Translations under genes and position numbers: made by a program | Assembly: GCA_013397075.1 (NCBI GenBank) | Contig: VWZS01002574.1 | Location: forward strand, 806,001 to 870,000 | Length of the DNA stretch: 64,000 nucleotides | Direction: 5' to 3' | From: Rhabdornis inornatus | Taxonomy: Eukaryota; Chordata; Aves; Passeriformes; Rhabdornithidae | The notes under the pieces: generated by a model | The model's input: the letters and a program-made list of their open reading frames with translations, nothing else | Told to the model about the DNA's origin: nothing | Database searches by the model: none | Part shown: positions 41,701 to 50,517 of the stretch, piece by piece | Numbering within the stretch: position 1 is the first letter of the stretch | How the letters are laid out: each line of letters starts with the position of its first letter

Positions 41701-44700
41701 CAAACCCATGCTTTAAATTATGTGTTCAGGTAGTTTTCCCATCCAAAAGCCACCATAACCATGGCCTGAGTTAGAATCCTTCTTGGACAGTGAACACAAG
41801 CTAAAAACCAATCTGTTTCTACAGGAAAAGCTCCAATTTAACACCAAATAAAGTTCTGAGCCTCTAAGGCCATGAAGAAAACCCTGAGCATGCATATTTA
41901 CGTAGAACATCTTCCAGGACGTGCAGATATACAGCACTGATGCTCTGTCAGGTATCCTTTACTTCTGGAAAGCATCAATGATAAGTTTTAACCACTGCTA
42001 GAGTTCAGAACTCTGGAACATTCCACTGTTAAAGGGGCCCCAGCAGTTTCTCAGTCTATAAAAGGCCCATCCTGTCCTCACCACTGAAAAGGCACATGAG
42101 ATCCCTCCAGAAAGAAAGCAACGAAGAAATTTGTAGTCTCATCCCCTATCATCATCAGCTACTGGCAGCTTCAACTGAGTTTTGGGAAAGTAATAAAAAA
42201 GTTTTATTTTTAGATACAAGGCAAAACAATTCTCTTCTACAACAGCTGCAGAACTACACCACTGCTAGTGGGAAAACTGGTCATGACGTAAAAAAAAAAA
42301 ATACACGAAGACAACCCATCCTATCTGCTATCTTCAAACAAGACTGAATGTCCCCAGATCATATTTAATCAGGAAAATACCAGTCTTTATGATCAAGCCA
42401 CCAAATTTCCATAACTACTAACAGTCACTCAGAAGGTAAAAGAAAAGAGAGGGACAGAGGGAAGTGAAAGTTTCTAGATTTCAATTTCACCTAAGCTAGT
42501 AGAGAGAACTGTCCAGACCTACCTGCTCTATGCTATTCTCACTCACCAATCTGCTCCTTTCTCTAAGCAGACACCTTCAAAACTTATTATGGGATGTCTG
42601 TACATAAAGATAAAGCAGAAGAGAGTAGCAATACAAACTTACAAGAAGAGAAGCCAAATCTTTGAACCCCAAGCTGACAGTACTGCTAAGTAAGCATAAA
42701 CTCACACATGCTGGATTTATACTACAGCACTGCTGGACAAGATGGGGTTTTCAAAAATTATTTTGAAGTATCCAAGTTTTGCCAATTTACAAGATGATTC
42801 TACCCTGTGTCAGCAATGACCTATAAACACTTTACACACTCTTCCAATGCAAAAGATAAATTTTAGCACATAATTCCAGGTATACTTTTCTGCAGACTTT
42901 TCTGAGCACCTCTAACAGTGGAACACTGAGTTACTGCTTTAAACAACTCACTGATTTTCTACCTCTTAGCATATGATTGTACATAACACATTTCTCATTA
43001 CTGACGTACTTAGAAAAACAAGCTTCATTCAATTTATTTCCAGTCAGTTTCAATAGTGTTGCATCCTTAAGGCAGTATTGCATAAACTTGTGTTCCCACC
43101 CCCTTACAAAATCATCTCACAGTAATTCCATGTCTCTTCTAAGAGGGTATAAATAAGGTCATTTTGGGACCATCATTACCCAAATCTGTCCAACTGGAGC
43201 ACAAAATTCCAAACACAGGCTCCCGAAGAAAAGGCTAAGGACAACAGACCTCTTCCTCAAAGATGTCAGAAGTGGAAAACCATCATTAATACACAGATAC
43301 TCCCCAATAGGTCAGTTCCTTGGAGAAGAAATACACCAAAATCCAGTAAGGTCACAAGAGCCCACTGGCTCTTCAAACATCTCCAACTTGGTCAGTCAAG
43401 GTTTGCTGCACAATTGCCTTGATGTGATACAAAGCATTACTCTAACAGTACTAAAAACCATTGATGAAGTTTATTTTCCACATGGTCTATCGAAGAAAAC
43501 ATTCTAAGGTTTCTAATTTTCAAGTCCCAGCTTAATAACTCCTGCTGACATTTTACATTCTGCTTTACATATATGTGACACTGCAATGTATTTTGGAGAG
43601 CTAAAAACTAATTCTGGGTAAGAAAATAACTGTAAAACATGTGCTGTCATGGTCAAACCTTCCATCAGAATTTTCTAAGTGTTTCTAATTCTTGGTGTAA
43701 AAATCTGTGTGTGCAGCATATGATTTCAAACTATTTCAAGCACTGTCTTAGAAACTCTTACTAGCACACACTATTAACTTTTAAAAACAAACTTGTGAAT
43801 GCAAATTCAATGCATGCAGTAGGTGCACAGCACACAGGCAGTGCAGCTGCAGCTTCACACTACCAAACTGCCTCCAAAAAGCTGGCCTACGATGCTGTCA
43901 CTTAAAATACAATTTCAAAAGCACAGACACCTATTCTCCTTTCACTATGAGTGTAGCTGCACTCTGCTGAAGATCACAGCAGTTGCACACGGTCAGATTT
44001 GCAGAGGTGCTTGGACCTTGTGCCTGAGAGATGTCTGGAAGAGCCCAGCATCCTCCAAATCTTAAGTGTTTTGAAAGCGATGGTTTATGCAAAGCATTTT
44101 TAAAGCTGGCTATTTTTGCAAAGTAGAAAAAACAAACTAAAGCAATGTAAAAGAAAAATAATCAGTTCCACTAAAAAAATCCTTTTCAATATTAAGTCTG
44201 TCTTATCATGCAAGAACTCAGTTTCCAATTTCTACGTATCCAGTCAAATATACCTGCTTATTTTAAGTCACGCTTATTCTTTTGAAGTCATATATATTTC
44301 TTTAAGTGCAGGACAGTAAAAAAAAGTGCTTCATAATAATCCAAGTGCTTAGAACCTGTATTGGTTTCCTTTGATCTATCCAGAACTCCAAAGGAACAAT
44401 TTATGGCCCAATTTTGCTTAAGGACTGGCAATGCTGCTTCTAAGAGTAACACATTTCAGGACGCTGTGGCAGTCTGAAAACATCAGCTACCTGAAAAAAA
44501 GGTCCCACTGGACTCCACAGTACCATTTTCCCTCATAATCAGGTTTATAATGCAGTATTAACAAAAAATGTAGGTATAAATGGCACTAGACTAAACTGGA
44601 TCGATCTTTTGATACACTATGGCAATAAATAAAAAAAGCCTTTTCCAACCTATCAATTCACAGGCTTCAAATCAAGCACCATGATTTCAAAATCTGAGTT

Positions 44701-47700
44701 TTACTGCTATTTTTTAAATTAGCAACATGTCATTCAAATTACTCATATGTGGAATAATCTTTACAGAAAAAAAAAAAAAAGAGGAATATTTATACCAGTT
44801 AGTACTTAGATACACAGAGTATTTGACAGACTTCATCAAACTACACGGCATCACATACCACAGATAGCATATTACACAAAAACACAGTGTTTAGTAACAC
44901 AGCACAGAATTCCTGATCTACCTTGTGTGACAGGTGCATAGCTCTGAGGTTGGTCAGGAGTCCCAAGAGATGTATTTTTACTAAGACCACCTACTAAAAT
45001 CACCAACAATTTCATTCAGCGTTAGTAGCAAAATTTAATGAGCTGTTCTTTGCATACTGCCCTGAAAACAGTGAGCAGTAAGAATACAGCCCTTGTATGT
45101 ATTATTTTGAGGACAGGAAGTAATGTGTAGGTTCACACGAGTATTTGCAGCTAAAAATCAAAGTGGATACAAGCAACAAGCCTGACTCAAAATAACAGCA
45201 AATATGTAACATTAAATCCCCAAATCTAGGATATTTAAGGAGCGACAGAACAGTTCTGAGCAAATAAATGCTTTTTATCCTGCTTTTCACTCATCCACTG
45301 AGTTCAGGGCTAGATTCCTTGTCCAGAGATGCTCAGCACCAAGCATGAGACCAGCTACTACAAAAGCTGCAGCCCTAGACACAACAGGGTGAGGTAAGGA
45401 CATAGGAAGTCTGCGTTTTGTATCAGAATGCCAGTGACTAAAAAAATGATCATAAGCTTTAAATCTGTGAGTTTTTAAGTCAGACTTTGAAGGTATTGAA
45501 AGCCAAAGGAGGTAGTTCTCCTGTGCTGTATCTACTGCTTTTCTGTTCATGAGAGCTCTGTGGTGCTGGGGGCATACAGGGACAGGAGGGAAGCGAGCAG
45601 CACATAAAGGTTACAAACTACTGACAAAACCACCTGAAAATTCAAAATGTCTTTTGTGCTAATGAAATAACAACATTTCATTGGATAACGTTCCATTGTC
45701 ACACTTTGGCAGTTTGCAGCTTCATCGACACTCACATTGGAACAAAGATAACAGACAGAATTATTTTCAATTACTGCTGAAAAGACTTTCTGGTCACCCA
45801 AAATCAGACACTAAGTAGTGGAATGCTACTATGCTACTACCACTCAACACCAGACCATTCTCATTGTTACATGTCATGCCTTTTCCACAATTCACAATTA
45901 AATGGCACAGAATCTTACTTGGATTCCTTCCTTCCTGCAAGAAATACACTTCCAAAATAAAACCCCTCAATCCTCTGACTTACCTGGTGGTAACTGAAAA
46001 TTCTGAATGTTAGTCGGATTCTGAGGTGGCTGAGGCAAACGAGGTGCTAAAACTGTAGGAGTCAAAGTTGCTCTGATTCCACTCGTAGTTGGTGTTGGAG
46101 TCCTTGGCAGGCTTTGTGCCACTGTATTGGCAGTGCCTTTAGCCATTCCTGTGGGGGTGCCAGGAGCTGCAGGAGGTATCCCACCAGGATTGGGAGCAAC
46201 ATTGGAGAGCCCAGCTTGCATAGTTTGCCCAATAATCATGTTACCCCCTGTAGTACTGGGCTGGCCACCAGTAGCCAGCGTCTGCTGTTGGGATACTGCC
46301 TGGACTATAGTTTTAGGAGACTCAGATTTGATGACCTGTGTAGCAGGAGCTGCTGGCACAGTGGAACCAGACTGGCTGTTCACAAGTGACGTCTGGAGGG
46401 AAACTCCAGATCCCACAGTGGCTGTGGCAACAGCAGGAAAACTCCCCACACTGATGGTTGAATTGATCACAGTATTGCTCCCGTTCTGAGTGGCTGCACC
46501 AGCTGCAGCCACCGTGGGTCCTGCTGTGTGGATCGGGGGCCTCACGAGCGTCACCGTGGGTGCCCCGGTGCCAACGCTCGGTGGTGGCTGTGAGGAGATC
46601 ACTGTGGGCGAGGAGGACGATGCAGAGGACACAGCAGTATTAAGGAAAGAAGTCTGGATGACAGTGTTAGAAGCTGAGGGCAAAACAGCATTAACAGCGT
46701 TTCCTTTCCCCACAGATCCAGGTCCATTGTTAACAAGAGGGGCAACAGCAGGTGCAGGAGTGGGGTTGGCAGTCACGGGAGTCCCAGAGAAAGCAGCACT
46801 TCCTGTGTGGTGAGAGTTCATCACCACATTACTCCCATTCAAAGTCTGCACTGTCGTGGTCCCAATCTTGCCATTCCTGGTGGACAAGGCAGTTGCCATG
46901 GTGCTGATAACCACCGATTTGCCCTGACTGAGGGTCCCTGGAGCAGCAGTGACTTCAGATCCTCCTGCTGCTGCAGTGGTGGTGCTGGTGCTCGTTGTGG
47001 TGGCTCCATCCAGAGCTGAAGTCTGGGACCTGGTGTTATGATTAATAACACCCCCCTGCACTCCTCCTGCCCCTGCAAAACAACAATGAGGTTAAATAGA
47101 GCGAACAAGTGAGAAATCCAGCAAAGACAGAATGTTCTCCCTCATCACCAGGTCTTCTCCTTCTCCATCTCCCAAGCTACCCTGCCTGGACCCAGGAAAA
47201 CAGGACAGAGTACAAACCGAACACGGTTTTGAAGATGTTATCTCAAAGCCTCCAGTGTCCCACCAAAGACTGGCAGATGCAGTATTAATTGCAACACTCC
47301 TGATTTTGACACTACAGTAAGACAAAACAGGGAAAACAGATGTAATATGAAGCAAGGGAAGGGAGTAAGAAGATCATCTAAGACCTCTTCCTCATTATAG
47401 AGACTGACATCCCATTTAGAAACAGGACTGCAACTGCAAGGAGGGGAAAATGGCCATGGAAGACACATTATTAAGACATATTTCCTATACCCAGCACACA
47501 TTACTCTCTAGTCCTGTCATCTCCCAGAAAGTAAGTCAGTCAGATCAGGAGGCTCAACAACAGCAAAATATGAAAAGTGAAAGGAAAGAAAAACATTGGC
47601 CTGGAAAGATAAGAAGTACTGCAAGGCCTGGAGTAGGTTTCTAGAAGACCCCTCTTCCTTATTACAGAATTTGTTCTGACGGACCTGAAGTTCCCACAGA

Positions 47701-49340
47701 CAGAGATAGTTAAAAATAAATAAATAAAAAGCAAAGCTGGTTTTCAGAAGGGACAAGATGATGTAGCTTCTTGTCCTGAATAATCCTCATGCCCCTTGAT
47801 AAGGCCTGGTGCTAGCACAAGTACAATCACACACAGTCCAGGTCCTGGCCCTAAGGAGACAGAAATGGGAAAAGAATAGTGACAGGCAGACACTGAGATG
47901 CACATTATAAGGGTCAAGGAGATCCTCCTAGAAGAGCTTCATCAATCATAAGAGAAGGTCTGTAGTATCTTCTTACACTTCAGCAAGATGAAATCAAAAA
48001 TAAAAAAGGGGGGAGGGGAGGAATTGCAGAGAGATTCTGGGGAGACATTTCTTTCAATCCCCCTGAAAAACAGCTTCCCTCCATTCCCACGTAGTGAGCC
48101 CTCAGTCCCAGCCTTCACACTGCCCCCCTACAAGCCTCACAACACGAACGGGGGGAATATTCCCAGGCAGCTCCGGGGGTGGGCGGTGGGAGAAGGCGCT
48201 GTGCAAGGTGGGGTGTTGTGGCCTGAATTCCCCCCCTTCCCGGGACCCGGTGTTGTGACAACCCCCCCTTGAGGGCAGAGAAGGAATGGGAGGTGTTAGA
48301 TGCCCCCTCCAAGCCCCTGGAACAAGGGAGGGGGTGCGGGGCGAATATCAAGGCAGGCAGATATGGGGGGGAAGCATTTTGAGGGACTTCCTCCCCTTGA
48401 AATCCCCCCTCGCTTCCTCCTCTACAGGAAATAGGTGTCATGATTAATAACACCCCCTTCCACTTCAGCAACAGCGAAGGGGGAGGGGAAGGAGCATTTA
48501 CACAGACAGCTAAGGCGGCATTATCAAGAGGGAATCCCCCCCATAACCTCCACCCCTGGAATGGCAAGGGGAGCAATCACAGGCGGCATGGGAGGCACAG
48601 CCATGACCAAGGGGGTGGGCTTTGCCTCCTTCAGTCCCCGAGATTAACAGAGCCCTTTTACACTCCAGCAACAAGGGCAGGAAAAGCAAGAGGGGACCGA
48701 CAGAGTCACGGACGGGCACTGCCGGCTCCTTCTGCGGGGCGGCTGCCCCCACACATGATCCAACACCCTCGAGTAAGCACAGGCGAGGAGGGAAAATAAA
48801 GGGGAGGGAGCAGAGGCGCGGATACACACCGAGGGGGCATGATGAGGGGAGGCTCTCCCCCGTATGATCGATACCACCCTTTGCACTCCCGCTCCTGCCA
48901 CAACGAGAAGGAGGAGAGAGGGAAAAGGGGGGAAAGCAGTGAGGGAAGGAGGCAGCGGGAGCTGGGGAGTGGGGGGAGGGGAGGGCCCCTCTCCCTCAGA
49001 GCCCCCCACCCCTGCCCACGTTACCTGCTTTTGTGATCTCTGGGGCACTCAGTCCCATCTTGCTGCCGCTGCTGCTCTCTGTTTGGGCATTAGCATTGCC
49101 TCCTACTACTACTCCTCCAGGGCTGGGGCTAGGGCTGCTGCTGCTACTGCTGCTGCTCACAACATGGTTCCCCAGCAGCCCCCCAGCGGCCCTCAGGGGC
49201 TCCTGCGCCTTGTGGTGCTGGTGGTGGTGGCCGGAGGCCGCCAGCTGGGACTCCAGGGAGCCCACCAGGTCGCTCACCACCTTCTCATCCACCTCCGTGT
49301 TCAGGAAAACCTCATCCAGCAGATCCGAGCCCGCCGCCAT
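14565..49340 (-). CDS. TAF4: TAF4, TATA-box-binding protein associated factor 4 (whole gene, 16 coding exons)
   Basis: TAF4 is a scaffold subunit of TFIID, acting in the nucleus in RNA polymerase II preinitiation. It pairs with TAF12 through a histone fold and receives activator contacts through its N-terminal half and TAFH/NHR1 domain. Seen here: an N terminus starting MAAGSDLLDEVF, a long Ser/Thr/Val/Pro/Asn-rich region (about residues 106–600), the TAFH domain (about 605–700, ETMENVKKCKNFLSTLIKLA), a Gln-rich segment, the histone-fold region (about 848–930), a Lys/Glu/Gln-rich linker with a basic GPRKKRKV, and the conserved C-terminal tail ending LLLYKAFLK (about 1,049–1,103). Spliced length is 3,312 nt, 1,103 residues plus stop, against 1,085 in human as I recall it. 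All exon phases agree and no disabling change is seen. The start was chosen by the conserved MAAGSD start with a GCCGCC Kozak context. TAF4B is excluded by close match to TAF4 throughout. Confidence 0.96.
15379..15392 (+). promoter_or_regulatory. Candidate CTCF site in TAF4 intron 15
   Basis: CCGGCAGATGGCGC matches the CTCF core (CCASYAGRKGGCRS) at all but one position, inside a small CpG-rich island in otherwise AT-rich intron. Motif match only; occupancy is unknown. Confidence 0.5.
17811..17930 (-). CDS. TAF4: TAF4 exon 15 (basic motif)
   Basis: 120 nt, 40 codons: MQQQELAQMRQRDANLTALA followed by the basic GPRKKRKV stretch, which resembles a nuclear localisation signal. Acceptor CACACAG|ATG, donor ACAGAG|GTACAG. 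Confidence 0.95.
18012..18068 (-). CDS. TAF4: TAF4 exon 14
   Basis: 57 nt, 19 codons: SRSRQEDPEQLRLKQKAKE. Acceptor CAACACAG|TCT, donor AAGGAG|GTGAGT. Confidence 0.95.
18616..18862 (-). mobile_element. CR1 LINE fragment with ORF2 C-terminal remnant, TAF4 intron 13
   Basis: On the minus strand a degraded frame reads WNRLPRAVVESPSLEVLCR, the end of a CR1 reverse-transcriptase ORF (typically WNxLPxEVVxSxSLEVFK). It is followed toward lower coordinates by CR1 3' UTR-like sequence. It is 5' truncated and nonfunctional. Confidence 0.85.
19443..19568 (-). CDS. TAF4: TAF4 exon 13 (GC donor)
   Basis: 126 nt, 42 codons: DDERYEQASDVRAQLKFFEQ through EREILMRAAK. Acceptor TATTTTCAG|GAT. The protein junction with exon 14 (AAK|SRSR) forces the donor to be GCAAAG|GCAAGT, a noncanonical GC donor with otherwise perfect consensus. 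Confidence 0.93.
20207..20337 (-). CDS. TAF4: TAF4 exon 12 (histone-fold region)
   Basis: 131 nt: GKKHGITEIHPDVVSYVSHA to ETAQQRNISYK. Acceptor GATTGTAG|GT, donor TACAAG|GTAACT. Confidence 0.96.
20941..21110 (-). CDS. TAF4: TAF4 exon 11 (histone-fold region)
   Basis: 170 nt: DDDDINDVASMAGVNLSEES through ETFLFPAPLQRRILEI. It carries the first helices of the histone fold that pairs with TAF12. Acceptor CCTTTAAG|G, donor GAAATAG|GTATGT. Confidence 0.96.
21707..21821 (-). CDS. TAF4: TAF4 exon 10
   Basis: 115 nt: VPVVKPAVLPGNKA, then AAAQKNKLKEPGGGSF. Acceptor TCTTGCAG|TA, donor TTTTAG|GTGAGG. Confidence 0.95.
22102..22265 (-). mobile_element. CR1 LINE 3' fragment, TAF4 intron 9
   Basis: The plus strand reads TTCATAGAACTACAGAACGG, then GGTTGGAAGGGACC, TTCCAACTCC, GAGCAGGTTGCTC and CATCCAGCCTGGCCTTGAA blocks. 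These are the reverse complement of the CR1 3' end. 5' truncated. Confidence 0.88.
22329..22473 (-). CDS. TAF4: TAF4 exon 9
   Basis: 145 nt, 48 codons plus one base. Includes LIRPPQVTLTQTPMVALRQP. Acceptor TTTGCAG|GTT, donor CAGACAG|GTAAGA. Confidence 0.95.
22672..22926 (-). CDS. TAF4: TAF4 exon 8
   Basis: 255 nt, 85 codons. RSLPALRQLTPDSAAFIQQ closes the TAFH region and is followed by a short Gln run and Ser/Thr/Val-rich sequence to QSTPL. Acceptor TTTCCAG|AGG, donor CCGCTG|GTATGT. Confidence 0.95.
23963..24052 (-). CDS. TAF4: TAF4 exon 7 (TAFH domain, second part)
   Basis: 90 nt, 30 codons, DGKIEPEDFTSRLYREL to LVPFLK. Acceptor GTTTTGAAG|GAT, donor CTGAAG|GTAACT. Phase 0 throughout. Confidence 0.96.
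24750..24872 (-). CDS. TAF4: TAF4 exon 6 (TAFH/NHR1 domain, first part)
   Basis: 123 nt, 41 codons, ETMENVKKCKNFLSTLIKLA through VKELVQNLL. This is the start of the TAFH (NHR1) helical domain shared with ETO proteins, which binds activator peptides. Acceptor CTTCTAAG|GAA, donor CTACTG|GTAAGA. Confidence 0.96.
25614..25733 (-). CDS. TAF4: TAF4 exon 5
   Basis: 120 nt, 40 codons beginning PQIVLGGTAQ and ending ATSTAAT. Acceptor TTCTCTGCAG|CCT, donor GCCACA|GTAAGA. Phase 0 in and out. Confidence 0.94.
25895..25910 (+). promoter_or_regulatory. Candidate CTCF site in TAF4 intron 4
   Basis: GCCACCAGATGGCACT fits the extended CTCF consensus (GCCASCAGRKGGCRCY) at every position, which is rare by chance. 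Same orientation as the intron-15 motif. Binding is inferred from the motif alone. Confidence 0.6.
27364..27483 (-). CDS. TAF4: TAF4 exon 4
   Basis: 120 nt, 40 codons, APGTPIIARQVTPTTIIKQV onward to RPPVVQ. Acceptor CTCCCCAG|GCT, donor GTGCAA|GTGAGT. Phase 0 in and out. Confidence 0.95.
27866..28100 (+). mobile_element. CR1 LINE 3' fragment, TAF4 intron 3
   Basis: Plus-strand match to CR1 3' sequence: AGATATTTGGAAGAAATTCTT-like start, GATGAGGCCCCAGCACAG, TTGCCCAGAGAGGTGTGG, GAATCAACCTGGTCTAGTGG and GGCTCCTTCCAACACC. Truncated at its 5' end. Confidence 0.88.
28224..28390 (-). CDS. TAF4: TAF4 exon 3
   Basis: 167 nt, encoding MVLVRSENGQLLMIPQQALA and the following Gln/Ala segment to VQISTVQ. 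Acceptor TTTTGCAG|GC, donor GTGCAG|GTCAGT. Phase 1 in, 0 out. Confidence 0.95.
33239..33580. repeat. 33-bp minisatellite, ten copies plus a partial
   Basis: The unit begins CCCAGTGYCACCTCTCAGG. Ten full copies start at 33,239 and repeat every 33 nt to 33,568, followed by a 12-nt partial. Units vary at a T/C (GTGTC or GTGCC) and between GGTAACACTCC (copies 1 and 9) and GGACAATGCTCC (the others). Because 33 is a multiple of three, both strands stay open as 11-residue repeats. There is no splice support, so this is not called coding. Confidence 0.97.
39330..39330. other. Single ambiguous base
   Basis: One N after a run of A in TAF4 intron 2. Confidence 1.
45984..47072 (-). CDS. TAF4: TAF4 exon 2
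   Basis: 1,089 nt, residues about 106–468, rich in Thr, Ser, Val, Ala and Asn. It contains the conserved QTLNGSNVVMNSHH, KSESPKTIVQAV and SGIRATLTPTVLAPRLPQPP blocks. Acceptor is TTTTGCAG|GGGCAGG; donor is CCACCAG|GTAAGT. Phases are 1 in, 1 out. Confidence 0.95.
48434..48480. repeat. Degenerate copy B of the exon-2 edge motif (TAF4 intron 1)
   Basis: The plus strand GGTGTCATGATTAATAACAC (48,434 on, then CCCCC) matches 47,032–47,055, which lies inside the 5' end of exon 2, with one mismatch over 24 nt. Confidence 0.8.
48641..48790. repeat. Degenerate copies D and D2 of the exon-2 edge motif
   Basis: Two weaker members: GATTAACAGAGCCC...CACTCCAGCAACAAGG at 48,641–48,680, and ATGATCCAACACCCTC...AGGCGAGGAGGG at 48,755–48,790. 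They share the order GAT-[AC-rich]-CACTCC/C-rich-CAACAA-GAGG with the other copies. Confidence 0.5.
48861..48912. repeat. Degenerate copy E of the exon-2 edge motif, with acceptor-like edge
   Basis: TATGATCGATACCACC, then TTGCACTCCCGCTCCTGCCA and CAACGAGAAGG, parallel TATGATTAATAACACCCCCC, TGCACTCCTCCTGCC and CAACAATGAGG at exon 2. On the minus strand it also carries a CTTCTCGTTGTGGCAG|GAG acceptor-like edge. Confidence 0.65.
49025..49340 (-). CDS. TAF4: TAF4 exon 1 (coding part)
   Basis: Starts at the ATG on 49,340–49,338 (MAAGSDLLDEVF) and encodes residues 1–105, including His-rich and poly-Ser stretches. Donor is CAG|GTAACG, leaving one base (phase 1). The conserved EVDEKVVSDLVGSLESQLAA block identifies it. 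Confidence 0.93.
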
Positions 49341-49980
49341 CTTTTTTTCGGAGGGTTCCTGTGAGCGGCTCCCTCCTCCCCCCCCTCCCCTCTCACGGCT
49401 NNNNNNNNNNNNNNNNNNNNNNNNNNNNNNNNNNNNNNNNNNNNNNNNNNNNNNNNNNNNNNNNNNNNNNNNNNNNNNNNNNNNNNNNNNNNNNNNNNNN
49501 NNNNNNNNNNNNNNNNNNNNNNCCCTCCCGCCGCCGCTGGTGGGGCGAGCCGGCGGCTGCAGCCCCTCGGTGCGGCCGGGCCGCGGGGGCGGGCACCGGG
49601 CGCGGTCTGACTCAGCACGGCCGGGGCCAGCTCCGGGAAAGCGCGGCCGGCTGCGAGCCCAGCGCTGGGAAGGCGAAAGGAAGAGGAGAGAGAGGGGAGG
49701 CGGGGGGGAAAAGAGAGGGAGACGGCAATTTTGAACGGTCCAGTCGCAGCTGCGAGCCGGCACGGCGGGGGGATCCCCGCCCGTGTGTCAGCCCGCGTTA
49801 CACCCCCGCCGCCGCTTAACCCTTGGGGGAGAGCCGCGCTCAGCAGCGGCGCTCGGCGGGGAGCGCAGCCCCCGGGCCCGACCCGGCCCACGGGGCTCGG
49901 CCGGCGCTGGCTGCCGGTGGACATGATCGCTTACAGGAGGCGGCTGCACTTTGACCTTGTTGTGCAACCATCATAAAGGA
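49341..49980 (-). promoter_or_regulatory. TAF4: TAF4 5' UTR, promoter and CpG island
   Basis: Very CpG-rich sequence immediately upstream of the TAF4 ATG on the minus strand, with GC-box-like runs and no TATA box at a fitting distance. An assembly gap removes 122 nt close to the expected transcription start, so the start cannot be placed. CpG density falls sharply beyond about 49.98 kb. Confidence 0.75.
49401..49522. other. Assembly gap (122 N) in the TAF4 5' UTR/promoter
   Basis: A run of N within extremely GC-rich sequence, 61 nt upstream of the start codon. Frames that read through it are meaningless. Confidence 1.
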
Positions 49981-50120
49981 AGTAAATAACGTAAAAATAC
50001 AACCCGCCTTTCAATAAATGCGCTCTTCTGCCAGGCGCTGTTTCCCCAGAAAACTGAATTACTTGGAACAGTATTACCAGATGCAATTGCAACAATATTA
50101 TCAGATGGTATGATTTATCT

Positions 50121-50310
50121 TTCACAGAATAGAATAATGGAATCATCAAGGTTGGAAGAGACCTTTAAGATCAAGTCCAACTGTACTACCACTGTAACCC
50201 CTTAACCACTAAATCACATCACCTAGCGCCACATCCAGATGCCTCTTAAACACCTCCAGGGGTGGTGACTCCACCACCTCTCTGGGCAACTTATTCCAAT
50301 GCCTGATTTA
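50121..50310 (-). mobile_element. CR1 LINE 3' fragment upstream of TAF4
   Basis: The plus strand reads TTCACAGAATAGAATAATGG, AAGGTTGGAAGAGACC, then TGCCTCTTAAACACCTCCAG, GGTGGTGACTCCACCACC and CTCTGGGCAAC. This is the reverse complement of a CR1 3' end, 5' truncated. Confidence 0.9.
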
Positions 50311-50411
50311 ACTTAACTTTCAAGTTTTAAGGGGCAGCAAGCTTAAAATAGCACCTCTTATATCAGGATTTTAAAATAAGCTTTGCTCTTATGTTTTGGG
50401 AATGGGCGGCA

Positions 50412-50517
50412 TTAGAGGCTGGAACTCTGTTGTAGTGGGATGGGCTCAGCACCTGCTGGTTGATGATTCTGGGGAACTGACTGGCCTGAAAGCTGCTGCT
50501 TGGAGGCTGGTGGAGAC
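50412..50517 (-). CDS. Unidentified gene, exon K (terminal, stop)
   Basis: Acceptor TTTGTTCTTCCAG|G is strong. With one completing base it reads SPPASKQQLSGQSVP... to PLQQSSSL and TAA at 50,414–50,412. Entry phase (one base) matches the two bases left by exon J. The other frame is also open but does not fit the phase. Confidence 0.55.

Larger units (their letters stand above)
28391..45983 (-). other. TAF4: TAF4 intron 2 (17.6 kb)
   Basis: The largest intron of the gene. It holds the 33-bp minisatellite at 33.2–33.6 kb and one ambiguous base at 39,330. Otherwise it is AT-rich unique-looking DNA in which I see no coding exon and no recognisable CR1 copy. Open frames inside it are short and lack splice support. 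Confidence 0.8.
47073..49024 (-). other. TAF4: TAF4 intron 1 (1.95 kb)
   Basis: A GC-rich intron near the CpG island, with many C/G homopolymer runs. Its distal half (about 48.24–48.91 kb) carries spaced degenerate copies of a motif that also forms the 5' edge of exon 2. No extra coding exon is supported. Confidence 0.85.

Noticed and set aside
48115..49048. Several 100–150-residue open frames in TAF4 intron 1
   Set aside because: GC-rich intron; frames include translations of the degenerate exon-2-like repeat. No conserved TAF4 sequence and no consistent splicing.
48996..49924. Open frames of 150–255 residues running through the gap at 49,401–49,522
   Set aside because: They cross unknown sequence. 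Only the part from the MAAGSD start at 49,340 is supported, as TAF4 exon 1.
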